Shown here piece after piece: positions 53,116-61,674 of a stretch of 64,000 bases of DNA. This DNA is from Alphaproteobacteria bacterium (GTDB lineage: Bacteria; Pseudomonadota; Alphaproteobacteria; ATCC43930; CGMCC-115725). The notes under the pieces were generated by a model that saw only the letters and a list, made by a program, of their open reading frames with translations, was not told where the DNA came from and did not search any database. How positions within the stretch are numbered: the first letter of the stretch is position 1; the number at the start of each line of letters is the position of its first letter. Location of the stretch: the NCBI GenBank assembly GCA_021325525.1, contig JAJPHB010000128.1, positions 62,001 through 126,000 of the forward strand. The letters run 5' to 3'. The position numbers were made by a program, and so were the translations under genes.

Positions 53116-53931
53116 TCACTCCCGCGGCTCGACATCGAGCCGGGCGGCAATGCCCTCGAGTTGCGGCGCCGGCGGCGGGTAGCGGCGCAGCACGAGCGGA
53201 TCGTGGCCGGGGATGATGTGGCGCGGGCTGTCGGCGAGCTGCTGCAGCCGGCGCCAGCCTTCGATCATTTCGCCGACATGATAGACGATGGGGAAGGGGC
53301 GCTGCTCTTCCATATTGGCGTAGAGATGCGCCGCGTCCGAGGCGAGGACGACCCAGCCCCGCTTCGTCCACACCCGCACCGCCTGCAGCCCCATCGTGTG
53401 CCCGCCGATATGGTGCAGGGAGAGGCCGGGCCCGATCTCCTCGTCGCCGTCATGGAAGGCGACGCGGCCCTTATAGGCCGCGCGGACGAGGCCGACGACA
53501 TCCTCCACCCCATAGGCCTGGCCGAAGCACGCTTGCGCCATATGGCGGCCCGTCGCATAGGCCATCTCCTTGTCCTGGAGATGGAAATTCGCCTTCGGGA
53601 AGAGCTCGCAATTACCGACATGGTCGTAGTGGAGATGCGTCAGCACGACATCGGGCACCGTCGCGGCGTCGACCTCGAGGAGGCGCAGCCCGTCGACCGG
53701 ATTGCGGATGAGCTCGCGCTGGCGCGCCTTCGCCGTCGCCGCGTTGAAGCCGAGATCGACGACGACGAGCCGGCCGTTGCCGCGCACCAGCCAGACATAG
53801 AAATCGAGCGGCATCGGCCCGTCATGCGGATCGCCGCCGAGGAAGTTGGCGCTGGCATTCCGCTCGTGATGGGCATATTTGACGGCGAAGACCTCGTAGG
53901 GCTCTGCCGCCGGCCGGCCGAAGGCGCTCAT
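53116..53931 (-). CDS. metallo-beta-lactamase-fold hydrolase, lactonase (AttM/AhlD)-like
   Basis: A 271-residue metallo-hydrolase. Metal motif VVLTHLHYDHVGNCELFP (HxHxDH), then GGHTMGLQA (His), LASDAAHLY (Asp) and PGHDPLVLRRYP (His). Closest in layout to N-acyl-homoserine lactonases, but a lactone from sugar-acid or aromatic breakdown is equally likely given the dehydrogenase and carboxymuconolactone decarboxylase upstream in the operon. ATG 53931 overlaps the stop of the dehydrogenase (ATGA). Confidence 0.85.
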   Translation of the reverse strand: MSAFGRPAAEPYEVFAVKYAHHERNASANFLGGDPHDGPMPLDFYVWLVRGNGRLVVVDLGFNAATAKARQRELIRNPVDGLRLLEVDAATVPDVVLTHLHYDHVGNCELFPKANFHLQDKEMAYATGRHMAQACFGQAYGVEDVVGLVRAAYKGRVAFHDGDEEIGPGLSLHHIGGHTMGLQAVRVWTKRGWVVLASDAAHLYANMEEQRPFPIVYHVGEMIEGWRRLQQLADSPRHIIPGHDPLVLRRYPPPAPQLEGIAARLDVEPRE

Positions 53932-54830
53932 CGCTTCTCTCCTTGCAGGCTTTCGAGGTAGCGGACGATCTCGGTATGGTCGGCGCCGCCGCCGAGCGCG
54001 TGCTCGGCCGCGTCCCACAGCGTGGCGCAGGCTTCGCCGAGCGGCGCAGCGCTCGCTGTCGCCCGCGCCGTCTCGACGGCGATGCGCAGATCCTTCGCCA
54101 TATGGCCGAGGCTGAAGCCGGCATCGAAGCGGCGCGACAGGATGAATTGCGTGAATTTGTTCTCGGTGCTGTTGTTGCGGCCGGTCGAGGCGTTGAGAAT
54201 CGCGACCATGGTCGCGGGTTCGAGGCCGAAGCGCTTGCCGATGAGGAGGGCTTCGGCCGCTGCCGCGAGGCCCGCCGCCGAGACGTAGTTGTTGAGCGCC
54301 TTCATCGCATGGCCCGAGCCGAGCGGGCCGGTGGCGAAAATCCGGGTGCCGAGCGCGCCGAGGATCGGCCGCGCCCGCTCGACGAGCGCCGCATCGCCGC
54401 CGGCCATGATGGCGAGCGAGCCGTCCGCCGCCCGCTTGACGCCGCCCGAGACCGGCGCGTCGATGAGGCCGATCCCGCGCTTCGCGAGGCGGGCGCCGAG
54501 CGCGCGCGTGCCCGTCGGCGCCGAGGAGCTCATATCGACGACGAGCGCGCCTTCAGCGAGCCCCGCCGCGACGCTGTCGCCGCCCGCGCCGCTCCCGAGG
54601 ATCACCTCGGCCACGATCTGCCCGTCAGGCAGCATGGTGATGACGACGTCGCTGAGCCGGCCGAGCTCGGCGAGCGAGGCCGGGAGCGTCGCCTTGACGC
54701 CGAAGCCGGCGAGCCGCGCCGGCTCGGCATCGGCGACCGCGAGGCTGTAGCCGGCGGCGATGAGACGGCTCGCCATCGGCCGCCCCATATTGCCGAGGCC
54801 GATAAAGCCGATGCGCGGCTTTGCCGTCAC
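53928..54830 (-). CDS. beta-hydroxyacid dehydrogenase (3-hydroxyisobutyrate dehydrogenase family)
   Basis: A 300-residue NAD(P)-dependent dehydrogenase. Rossmann motif RIGFIGLGNMGRPMASRLIA, substrate loop APVSGGVKRAADGSLAIMAG, catalytic lysine in AMKALNNYVSAAGLAAAAEA and tail STENKFTQFILSRRFDAGFS. Could oxidise 3-hydroxyisobutyrate, tartronate semialdehyde-type or related acids. GTG 54830 gives the standard length; the frame upstream is low complexity. Located 19 bases after the carboxymuconolactone-decarboxylase-like gene. Confidence 0.88.
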   Translation of the reverse strand: MTAKPRIGFIGLGNMGRPMASRLIAAGYSLAVADAEPARLAGFGVKATLPASLAELGRLSDVVITMLPDGQIVAEVILGSGAGGDSVAAGLAEGALVVDMSSSAPTGTRALGARLAKRGIGLIDAPVSGGVKRAADGSLAIMAGGDAALVERARPILGALGTRIFATGPLGSGHAMKALNNYVSAAGLAAAAEALLIGKRFGLEPATMVAILNASTGRNNSTENKFTQFILSRRFDAGFSLGHMAKDLRIAVETARATASAAPLGEACATLWDAAEHALGGGADHTEIVRYLESLQGEKR

Positions 54831-54849
54831 GGGGAGGCGCGCCGCGGAC

Positions 54850-55239
54850 TCAGCGCGGCTTCTTGCCGTCGATCTCGTCGAAGACTTCCCGCGCCGTGCG
54901 GAACGCGTCGACGGCGGCGGGGACACCGCAATAGACGCCGGCCTGGAGGAAGACCTCGACGATCTCCTCGCGCGTCACGCCGTTGTTGAGCGCGCCCCGC
55001 ACATGCAGCTTCACCTCATGCGGCCGGTTGAGCGCCGTCAGCATGGCGAGGTTGAGGAGGCTCCGCGTCTTGCGCGGCAGGCCCGGCCGCGTCCAGATGC
55101 CGCCCCAGCAATATTCGGTGACGAAATCCTGCAGCGGCCGGTTGAAGGTGTCGGCATTGGCGATCGCGCGGTCGACATAATCGGCGCCCAGCACCTCGCG
55201 CCGGACCTTAAGCCCCTTCTCGTAAAGATCCTTGTCCAC
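54850..55239 (-). CDS. carboxymuconolactone decarboxylase family protein
   Basis: A 129-residue all-helical AhpD-like protein without the CxxC pair, of the PcaC type: YEKGLKVRREVLGADYVDRA, TEYCWGGIWTRPGLPRKTRS, LLNLAMLTALNRPHEVKLHV, NNGVTREEIVEVFLQAGVYC and GVPAAVDAFRTAREVF. True PcaC decarboxylates gamma-carboxymuconolactone in the protocatechuate branch; no other pca gene is present, so the role is open. First gene of a three-gene unit. Confidence 0.92.
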   Translation of the reverse strand: MDKDLYEKGLKVRREVLGADYVDRAIANADTFNRPLQDFVTEYCWGGIWTRPGLPRKTRSLLNLAMLTALNRPHEVKLHVRGALNNGVTREEIVEVFLQAGVYCGVPAAVDAFRTAREVFDEIDGKKPR

Positions 55240-55341
55240 GCGCCGCCTCCACTTCCGTTGTCGCTCGATCCGAGGCCGCCATGCTGGGTCGGCGCCGCGG
55301 CTCGGATCAAGAAGATTCTGGCGCGGGCGAGAAGCGGGAGT

Positions 55342-56685
55342 TCAACTTCCGGCGAGAGTCATGCCGTCGATGCGCAGCGTCGGAGCGTCGCTTCCCGTCT
55401 TGAATTCGAGATCGTCGGCGGCGGCGAGATGGAGGAACATCTCTTTGAGATTGCCGGCGATGGTGACCTCGCTCACCGGATAGGCGAGCTCGCCCTTCTC
55501 GATCCAAAAGCCGGCGGCGCCGCGGCTGTAATCGCCGGTGACGCCGTTGACGCCGAAGCCCATGAGCTCGGTCACGTAAAAGCCCTCGCCGATGTCGGCG
55601 AGGAGGGTCTCGCGCGTGACCTTCCCCGGCTCGAGCCAGAGGTTGGTCGGCGCCGGCGTCGGCGGCGAGGAGGTGCCGCGCGCCGCATGGCCGGTCGTGG
55701 CGAGGCCGAGCTGGCGGGCCGAGCGGAGGTCGAGGAGCCAGGTCGTCAGCACCCCGTCATCGACGAGGGCGCGCCGGCGATTGGCGATGCCTTCGCCGTC
55801 GAAGGGCTTGGAGCGGAGGCCGCGGCGGCGGTGCGGATCGTCGATGATGGTGATCCCTTCGGCGAAGATGCGCTGGCCGAGCTTGTCTTTCAGAAAGCTG
55901 GTGCCGCGCGCGATGGCCGGGCCGCTGATGGCGCCGATGAGATGGCCGAGAAGGCTGCGCGCGACGCGCGGATCGAAGACGATCGGAACCTGGCGGGTCG
56001 CGACCTTGCGGGCGCCGAGGCGGCGGACGGCGCGCTCGCCGGCGCTCTTGCCGATCGCGGCGGGATCGGCAAGGTCCGCCGCCCAGGTGGCGCTCGAGAA
56101 GTCGTAGTCGCGCTCCATGCCGGCGCCGGAGCCGGCGAGCACCGCGGCGCTGACGCTGTGGCCCGAGCCGGAATGGGCGCCGGCGAAGCCGTTCGAGGCG
56201 GCCAAGGCGACGAAGCCGCGATTCCAGCCGGCCTCGGCGCCTTCGGAATTGGTGACGCCCGGAACGGCGAGCGCCGCCTCCTCCGCCGCCTTCGCCCGCG
56301 CGATCAGCAGGGCGGCCGATGGCTCCTCCGGGTCTTCCCCTTCGAGATCGGGCCAGTCATGCGCCAGCTCCTCCGGCGCCGCCAGGCCGCAGAACGGGTC
56401 CTCGGGCACGGCGCGCGCCATGGCGATCGCGCGATCGACGAGCTCGGAGAGCGCCGCCGAGGAGCGGTCGTTCGAGGAGGCGATCGCCTGCCGCTTGCCG
56501 AAGAAGACGCGCAGCCCGAGATCGTAATGCTCGGAGCGCTCCAGCTTCTCGGTCTTCCCGAGGCGCTGGGCATGCGACATCGAGACGCCCTCGAAGAGCA
56601 CGGCGTCGGCGGCATCGGCCCCGGCCTTGCGGGCGCGGGCGATGAGGTCGCGGAGGAGGTTGAGGGCGTCGGCATCCTGCGGCAT
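55342..56685 (-). CDS. pmbA: TldD/PmbA family metalloprotease subunit (PmbA/TldE-like)
   Basis: A 447-residue PmbA-like partner of TldD, a protease that trims unfolded peptides and antibiotic precursors. Family segments: YDLGLRVFFGKRQAIASSND, AAWNRGFVALAASNGFAGAH-type core (NRGFVALAASNGFAGAHSGS), KVATRQVPIVFDPRVARSLL, DEGIANRRRALVDDGVLTTW-like (GEGIANRRRALVDDGVLTTW) and FGVNGVTGDYSRGAAGFWIE. It lacks the HExxxH of TldD, as PmbA should. ATG 56685 (MPQDADALN) chosen. Stands alone. Confidence 0.93.
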   Translation of the reverse strand: MPQDADALNLLRDLIARARKAGADAADAVLFEGVSMSHAQRLGKTEKLERSEHYDLGLRVFFGKRQAIASSNDRSSAALSELVDRAIAMARAVPEDPFCGLAAPEELAHDWPDLEGEDPEEPSAALLIARAKAAEEAALAVPGVTNSEGAEAGWNRGFVALAASNGFAGAHSGSGHSVSAAVLAGSGAGMERDYDFSSATWAADLADPAAIGKSAGERAVRRLGARKVATRQVPIVFDPRVARSLLGHLIGAISGPAIARGTSFLKDKLGQRIFAEGITIIDDPHRRRGLRSKPFDGEGIANRRRALVDDGVLTTWLLDLRSARQLGLATTGHAARGTSSPPTPAPTNLWLEPGKVTRETLLADIGEGFYVTELMGFGVNGVTGDYSRGAAGFWIEKGELAYPVSEVTIAGNLKEMFLHLAAADDLEFKTGSDAPTLRIDGMTLAGS

Positions 56686-56798
56686 CCGGGCATCCCGCTC
56701 GCTCGAGTGAAAGCTGCCCAATTAGATAGGGCAGCAGGGCGCCGTTTGCCCGGACTATCGCCGGCTGCGCACCCTTCGCGCGGCGAGCTCGGCCGCAA

Positions 56799-56860
56799 GC
56801 TCTTAGCCGTAAGCTGGAAGCCCTCAGCGGGCTTACAGCTTAAAGCTCATGGCTTAGAGC
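56799..56860. repeat. nested extragenic palindrome
   Basis: Inner dyad TAAGCTGgAAGCCC-tcagc-GGGCTTaCAGCTTA (56810-56842, one mismatch) inside near-matching outer arms GCTCTTAGCC (56799) and GGCTTAGAGC (56851). AT-rich compared with its surroundings and upstream of pmbA; unrelated in sequence to the CCCTCTCCCC family. Confidence 0.75.
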
Positions 56861-56919
56861 CAAATCGGGAACACCGTGCCGCCGGCCGCGCGAAGCGGCC
56901 AGCCCTCTGCGCCCGTCGC

Positions 56920-57042
56920 CTAGTGGAAGAGCTTCAGCGCGTTGGCCCCGGTCTCGATGACCCCCCAGAGGAGGGGGATGCCGACGAAGAGCCAGGCGAC
57001 GACGAGGCGCCCGGTGTAATTGCCTGCCGATCCGCCGCTCAT
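56920..57042 (-). CDS. 40-residue partner (small subunit) of the OFA-type MFS carrier
   Basis: MSGGSAGNYTGRLVVAWLFV, then GIPLLWGVIETGANALKLFH: one membrane helix of about 20 residues with a short basic front. Such peptides are encoded directly after oxalate/formate-antiporter-family carriers in many proteobacteria and are annotated as the carrier's small subunit. ATG overlaps the carrier stop (ATGA at 57039), so the two are made together. Confidence 0.75.
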   Translation of the reverse strand: MSGGSAGNYTGRLVVAWLFVGIPLLWGVIETGANALKLFH

Positions 57043-58397
57043 GCCGTCTTCTCCTGCACGCGCATATGGTGACGCTGGTGAACCGCCGTCATGAAGAAAT
57101 TGCAGAGGAAGCCGATGACGAGCAGGCCCGCCATGACATACATGGTGACGTTATAGGCCTGCGCCTTCGGCACGCCGCTGTCGATCTGGTATTCCCGCAT
57201 GTAGTTGACGATGACGGGGCCGAAGACGCCGGCCGCCGACCAGGCCGTCAGCAGGCGGCCATGGATGGCGCCGACATGCATCGTGCCGAAGACGTCGCGC
57301 AGATAGGCCGGGATCGTCGAGAAGCCGCCGCCATACATGCTGATGATGATGAGAAAGCAGATGACGAAGAGCGACACGCTGCCGACGCTGCCTGTCTTCG
57401 GCACCAGCGAATAGAGGAGAATGCCGAGCAGGAAGAAGACGAAATAGGTGTTGCGCCGGCCGATATAGTCGGAGAGCGAGGCCCAGAAGAAGCGGCCGCC
57501 CATATTGAAGAGGCTCATGAGTCCGACGAAGCCGGCGGCGGCGAGCGGCGTCACGCGGCCCGGGAACATCTCCTGGCTCATCGCCGAGGCCTGGCCCAGC
57601 ACGCCGATGCCGGCCGTCACATTGAGGCACAGCACCCACCAGAGAAGATAGAATTGCGGCGTCTTCAGCGCCGTGTCGACATCGACATTCTCGGTCGTGA
57701 CCAGCTTCTTCGGCTCGCTCGGCGCGACATAGCCGGCCGGCTTCCAGCCCGGTGCCGGCAGGCGCACGGTGAAGACGCCGAACATCATGAAGGCGAAATA
57801 GATGATGCCCATGACGAGGAAGGTCGGGGCGACGCCGACCGATGTACTGCTGGAGAAGGCCCGCATCAGGAAGACCGAGAGCGGCGAGGCGATGAAGGCG
57901 CCGCCGCCGAAGCCCATGATGGCCATGCCCGTCGCCATGCCGGGGCGGTCGGGAAACCATTTGATGAGGGTCGAGACCGGCGAGATGTAGCCGATGCCGA
58001 GGCCGCAGCCGCCGATGACGCCGTAGCCGAGATAGATGAGCCAGATATTGTGAATGGAGGCGCCGAAGGCGGAGATGACGAAGCCGCCGCCGAAGCAGCA
58101 GGCGGCGACGAACATCGCCTTGCGCGGCCCCACCTCTTCGAGCCAGCGCCCGGCGGCCGCCGCCGAGAGGCCGAGGAAGACGATGGCGAGGGTGAAGATC
58201 CAGCCGAGTTCGGTCAGCTTCCAGTCGCCCGGCGCCGATTGGGTGATGCCGATGAGCTTCGTCATCGGCAGGTTGAAAACGCTGAAGGCGTAAGCCTGTC
58301 CGATGCAGAGATGGATCGCCAGCGCCGCCGGCGGGATGAGCCAACGATTGTAATCGTGGGGCGCGATGATCCGTTGCTTGTCGAGCAATCCAGCCAC
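57039..58397 (-). CDS. OFA-family MFS transporter (oxalate/formate antiporter-like)
   Basis: A 452-residue, 12-helix carrier. OFA features: CIGQAYAFSVFNLPMTKLIG in helix 1, YGVIGGCGLGIGYISPVSTL, IKWFPDRPGMATGMAIMGFG and GRFFWASLSDYIGRRNTYF; the charged loop in the middle separates two halves. Substrate is a small carboxylate, not necessarily oxalate. GTG 58397 with GGGAGG eight bases upstream was chosen over ATG 58418. The 240-base AT-rich region upstream (58398-58634) holds its promoter. Confidence 0.92.
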   Translation of the reverse strand: MAGLLDKQRIIAPHDYNRWLIPPAALAIHLCIGQAYAFSVFNLPMTKLIGITQSAPGDWKLTELGWIFTLAIVFLGLSAAAAGRWLEEVGPRKAMFVAACCFGGGFVISAFGASIHNIWLIYLGYGVIGGCGLGIGYISPVSTLIKWFPDRPGMATGMAIMGFGGGAFIASPLSVFLMRAFSSSTSVGVAPTFLVMGIIYFAFMMFGVFTVRLPAPGWKPAGYVAPSEPKKLVTTENVDVDTALKTPQFYLLWWVLCLNVTAGIGVLGQASAMSQEMFPGRVTPLAAAGFVGLMSLFNMGGRFFWASLSDYIGRRNTYFVFFLLGILLYSLVPKTGSVGSVSLFVICFLIIISMYGGGFSTIPAYLRDVFGTMHVGAIHGRLLTAWSAAGVFGPVIVNYMREYQIDSGVPKAQAYNVTMYVMAGLLVIGFLCNFFMTAVHQRHHMRVQEKTA

Positions 58398-58634
58398 TGA
58401 TCGACCTCCCTCGTGCACAACATGGGGCGCGCCCCGCGCGAGGCGGCGAATGCCGGCCGGGGCGCTTCTTTGTTATTTGAACAATTGCAACAGAAGATAT
58501 GCGCAGGCACAAATGGTTGGCAACATCAACTTGCGATCGAGCGTGGTGATCTCGGGGCAACATCCCGCGACGTCCGGACAAATTGCCGTGAGGCATTCGG
58601 CCTCTTTAATTTTGTCAATTTTCGACGCGCGGCT
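58398..58634. promoter_or_regulatory. AT-rich control region of the OFA carrier gene
   Basis: Intergenic stretch between ubiD and the carrier, both on the minus strand. Notably AT-rich at 58470-58520. It includes the small palindrome TTGTT-ATTTG-AACAA (58470-58484), similar in size to GntR-type operators, about 75 bases before the GTG. No further gene seen. Confidence 0.35.
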
Positions 58635-60143
58635 TCACTTCCAGATGGGCTTGCCCGAGCCCGGGAGGCCATAGCTCGCCCATTTCGCCGTCACCTCGGC
58701 GATGATCTCGTCGCTCATGCGGAGCTGCCTGCCCCATTCGCGCGCCGTCTCGGGCGGTCCTTTGTTCGTGGCATCGAGGCCGATCTTGCCGCCCAGCCCC
58801 GATTGCGGCGAGGCGAAATCGAGATAGTCGATGGGGGTGCGCTCGATGAGCGTCGTGTCGCGCACCGGATCCATGCGCGTCGCCACCGCCCACATGACGT
58901 CCTTCCAGTCGCGGGCGTCGATGTCGTCATCGACGACGATGACGAATTTCGTATAGACAAACTGCCGCAGGAAGGACCAGACGCCCATCATCACGCGCTT
59001 GGCATGGCCGGGATAGGCCTTGCGGATGGCGACGACGGCGATGCGGTAGGAGCAGCCCTCGGGCGGCAGCCAGAAATCGACGATCTCGGGAAATTGCTGC
59101 TGGAGGAGGGGAATGAAGACCTCGTTCAAGGCCGCGCCCAGGACCGAGGGCTCGTCGGGCGGGCGGCCGGTGAAGGTCGACAGATAGATGGGATCGCGCC
59201 GCATGGTGACGGCGGAGATGCGGAAGACGGGGAAGCGCTCGACGGCGTTGTAATAGCCGGTGTGGTCGCCATAGGGGCCTTCATCGCCGTATTCCTCGAG
59301 CGACACATGGCCTTCGAGCACGATCTCTGCCTGCGCCGGCACGTTGAGCGGGATGGTGCGGCACGGGACGAGCTCCACCTTGCGCCCGCGCAGCAGCCCG
59401 GCGAATTGGTATTCGGAGAGCGTGTCCGGGACCGGCGTCACCGCGGCGAGGATGGTCCCGGGATCGGCGCCGATGACGGCCGCCGCGGGCAACGGGTCCG
59501 AGCGCTCCGCCGCCCAGCGCCGGTGGTGCTGGGCGCCGCCGCGGTGCTTCAGCCAGCGCATCAGGGTCGTGTCGCGCCCGGTCACCTGCATACGGTAGAT
59601 GCCGAGATTGTAGCCGTCCTCGCGGCCGCGGCCGGCGCCCTTGGTGACGACGAGCGGCCAGGTGATGAGCGGCGCCGGCTCGCCCGGCCAGCAGGTCTGG
59701 ATCGGGAGGGCGGCGAGGTCGATGTCCTTGCCTTGCAGCACGACTTCCTGGCAGGGCGCCGACGCCACCACCTTCGGCTTCATCGCCATCACCGTCTTCA
59801 AGAGCGGCAGCATGTCGAGCGCCTCGCGCCAGCCGCCGGGAGGCTCCGGCTGCTTCAGGAAGGCAAGGGTCTCGCCGATCTCGCGGAGCTGATGCGGCGC
59901 CCGCTCCATGCCGAGGGCGACGCGCTCCACCGTGCCGAAGAGGTTGACGAGGACCGGCATCGGATAGCGCCCGCCATCCGCGCGCACGACATTCTCGAAG
60001 AGGACGGCGGGCCCGCCCTCGGCGAGGAGCCGCGTCTGGATCTCGGTCATTTCGAGATAAGGCGAGACCGGTGCCGCGACGCGGCGCAGCAGCCCCGCCG
60101 CTTCGAGGCGGGCGATGAAGTCGCGGAGGCTCGCATAGGGCAT
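58635..60143 (-). CDS. ubiD: UbiD family prenyl-FMN-dependent decarboxylase
   Basis: A 502-residue decarboxylase needing prenylated FMN. UbiD features: [60 protein letters not shown] (the HxGxxH-type cofactor/metal loop), [20 protein letters not shown] (catalytic E and metal-binding sites) and [20 protein letters not shown]. Sequence is close to the ubiquinone enzyme (3-octaprenyl-4-hydroxybenzoate decarboxylase), and ubiA is encoded nearby at 61671. No ubiX (flavin prenyltransferase) lies in the window. Confidence 0.94.
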   Translation of the reverse strand: MPYASLRDFIARLEAAGLLRRVAAPVSPYLEMTEIQTRLLAEGGPAVLFENVVRADGGRYPMPVLVNLFGTVERVALGMERAPHQLREIGETLAFLKQPEPPGGWREALDMLPLLKTVMAMKPKVVASAPCQEVVLQGKDIDLAALPIQTCWPGEPAPLITWPLVVTKGAGRGREDGYNLGIYRMQVTGRDTTLMRWLKHRGGAQHHRRWAAERSDPLPAAAVIGADPGTILAAVTPVPDTLSEYQFAGLLRGRKVELVPCRTIPLNVPAQAEIVLEGHVSLEEYGDEGPYGDHTGYYNAVERFPVFRISAVTMRRDPIYLSTFTGRPPDEPSVLGAALNEVFIPLLQQQFPEIVDFWLPPEGCSYRIAVVAIRKAYPGHAKRVMMGVWSFLRQFVYTKFVIVVDDDIDARDWKDVMWAVATRMDPVRDTTLIERTPIDYLDFASPQSGLGGKIGLDATNKGPPETAREWGRQLRMSDEIIAEVTAKWASYGLPGSGKPIWK

Positions 60144-60154
60144 TGGCGGCCGCG

Positions 60155-60703
60155 TCAGGCGTGTTCGAGGCTCGCCGGCGCTTCCTCCTCGATCTGGAGG
60201 GCATCGTTGAAGCGGTTGAAAAAGCCGCAGAGAGCGATGCGCAGCGTCAATTGCACGATCTGCGATTCATCGAAATGCCGGCGCAGCCGCTCGAACATCT
60301 CGTCGCGGATGCGGTTCGCGTTGCGGGTGACGGCAACAGCGTATTCGACGACGAGGCGGTCGGTCTCGTCCAGTTCGGGATGACCCTCATAGTCGAGCAG
60401 CCGGTCGACGCCCGCCGCCGAGAGGCCCTCGACCATCAGCATCGGCCGGTGATGGGCGACGCAGTAATGGCATTCGTTGAGCTTCGAGACGGCGACGAGA
60501 GCGAGTTCGAGATGGCGCCGCTTCAAGCCGCCGCTCGCGCGCATTTCGAGCAGCAGCCCCATCAAATGCGTCACCGCCGGCGGATAATGGGCGAAGACCG
60601 CGACCTGGTTGCGGAAGGGGCCGTATTGGGCGGTGAAGCGCTCATAGATTGCCCGCGCCTCCGCCGGCAGCTCCTCGGCCCCGATATCGCGCACCCGCGC
60701 CAT
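60155..60703 (-). CDS. AhpD-like carboxymuconolactone decarboxylase family protein
   Basis: A 182-residue helical protein with the AhpD redox motif in [20 protein letters not shown] (CxxC followed by the His), and [20 protein letters not shown], of the peroxidase-related alkylhydroperoxidase group. Likely reduces peroxides through the cysteine pair; the electron donor is not evident. Starts 12 bases before ubiD on the same strand and may share its message. Confidence 0.9.
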   Translation of the reverse strand: MARVRDIGAEELPAEARAIYERFTAQYGPFRNQVAVFAHYPPAVTHLMGLLLEMRASGGLKRRHLELALVAVSKLNECHYCVAHHRPMLMVEGLSAAGVDRLLDYEGHPELDETDRLVVEYAVAVTRNANRIRDEMFERLRRHFDESQIVQLTLRIALCGFFNRFNDALQIEEEAPASLEHA

Positions 60704-60819
60704 GTTGGCTCTCCTCGATGGGGTTGAGATTATCGCAACCTTTCGGGCGTACTATGAGGAGCGGGGGGCATTGCAGCAAGCGCGCCGCACGGGGGCGCGG
60801 GACGGATGGAGCACGGGGC

Positions 60820-61017
60820 ATGCGCTATTGGGTCGTGGGCGGCGAATACAAGGATGCGAGCTTCGCCGAGCTGGCGCCGGGCAGGACGATGGAGCGCCAC
60901 GGCCCGTTCGCCAGCTACGAGGAGGCGCACAAGGTCTGGGCGTCGCGCGCCTGGGCCACCGTCGACAGCGCCCTGACGCGCTTCCGCATCATCAGCGAGG
61001 AGAGCGCGGCGGCGTAG
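60820..61017 (+). CDS. DUF4170 family protein
   Basis: A 65-residue protein, MRYWVVGGEYKDASFAELAP, GPFASYEEAHKVWASRAWAT, VDSALTRFRIISEE, a small alphaproteobacterial family of unknown role. ATG 60820 defines it; the frame is open upstream without a good start. It is convergent with the methyltransferase gene, six bases apart. Confidence 0.85.
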   Translation: MRYWVVGGEYKDASFAELAPGRTMERHGPFASYEEAHKVWASRAWATVDSALTRFRIISEESAAA

Positions 61018-61023
61018 CGGCGA

Positions 61024-61674
61024 CTAGGGACCCATCCGCCATACCACCGCCTCGCGGCTGTCGCGATCCTCGAGCTCGCGGCTCGTCGGCACGGTGTAGC
61101 GCGCGATTTCCTCGAGGCCCGAGCGCGGCAGGTAGGCGCGGCCGGGATCGCCGAGGAGAACGGCGGCGCCGCCCGCGGCGAGGCGGCGCAGCCAGGCCGT
61201 CAGGCGCTCGGCGAGCGGCCGCTCGTAGCAGAGATCGCCGACGAGGACCGTGTCCCATTGACCGTCGCTGCCGATGAGGTCGCGCGTTTCGACCGCGACC
61301 CTGACCCCGTTGCCGGCCGCGTTGAGCGCGATGGCGGCAGCGGCGACCGGGTCGATCTCGGCGGCGCAGGCCGCCTCCGCGCCCGCCCGCGCCGCGGCGA
61401 TGGCGACGAGGCCGGAGCCGGCCCCGACATCGAGGACCCGCCGCCCGGCGACGATCGCCGGGTGGTCGAGAACGTGCCGCGCCAGCGCCTGGCCGCCCGC
61501 CCAGGCGAAGGCCCAGAAGGGCGGCGGCAGGTTGCGCGCGGCGAGGCTGTCCTCGGTCGCCTGCCAGATCGGCGTCAGCTCGCTCGCGAGATGGAGCGTG
61601 ATTTCGGGCACGAGCGGCGGCGCCGCAAGCGCGGTATTGGCGCGGATGAAGGCCGATGCCTCTTCCGGACTCAC
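61024..61674 (-). CDS. class I SAM methyltransferase, ETFB-lysine/nicotinamide N-methyltransferase-like
   Basis: A 216-residue methyltransferase. SAM motif I VLDVGAGSGLVAIAAARAGA, acidic motif ACAAEIDPVAAAAIALNAAG and post-motif VLVGDLCYERPLAERLTAWL. The front PPFWAFAWAGGQALARHVLD is the layout of ETF-beta lysine methyltransferases. GTG 61674 overlaps the ubiA stop (4-base overlap), so they are translated together. Substrate inferred only. Confidence 0.8.
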   Translation of the reverse strand: MSPEEASAFIRANTALAAPPLVPEITLHLASELTPIWQATEDSLAARNLPPPFWAFAWAGGQALARHVLDHPAIVAGRRVLDVGAGSGLVAIAAARAGAEAACAAEIDPVAAAAIALNAAGNGVRVAVETRDLIGSDGQWDTVLVGDLCYERPLAERLTAWLRRLAAGGAAVLLGDPGRAYLPRSGLEEIARYTVPTSRELEDRDSREAVVWRMGP

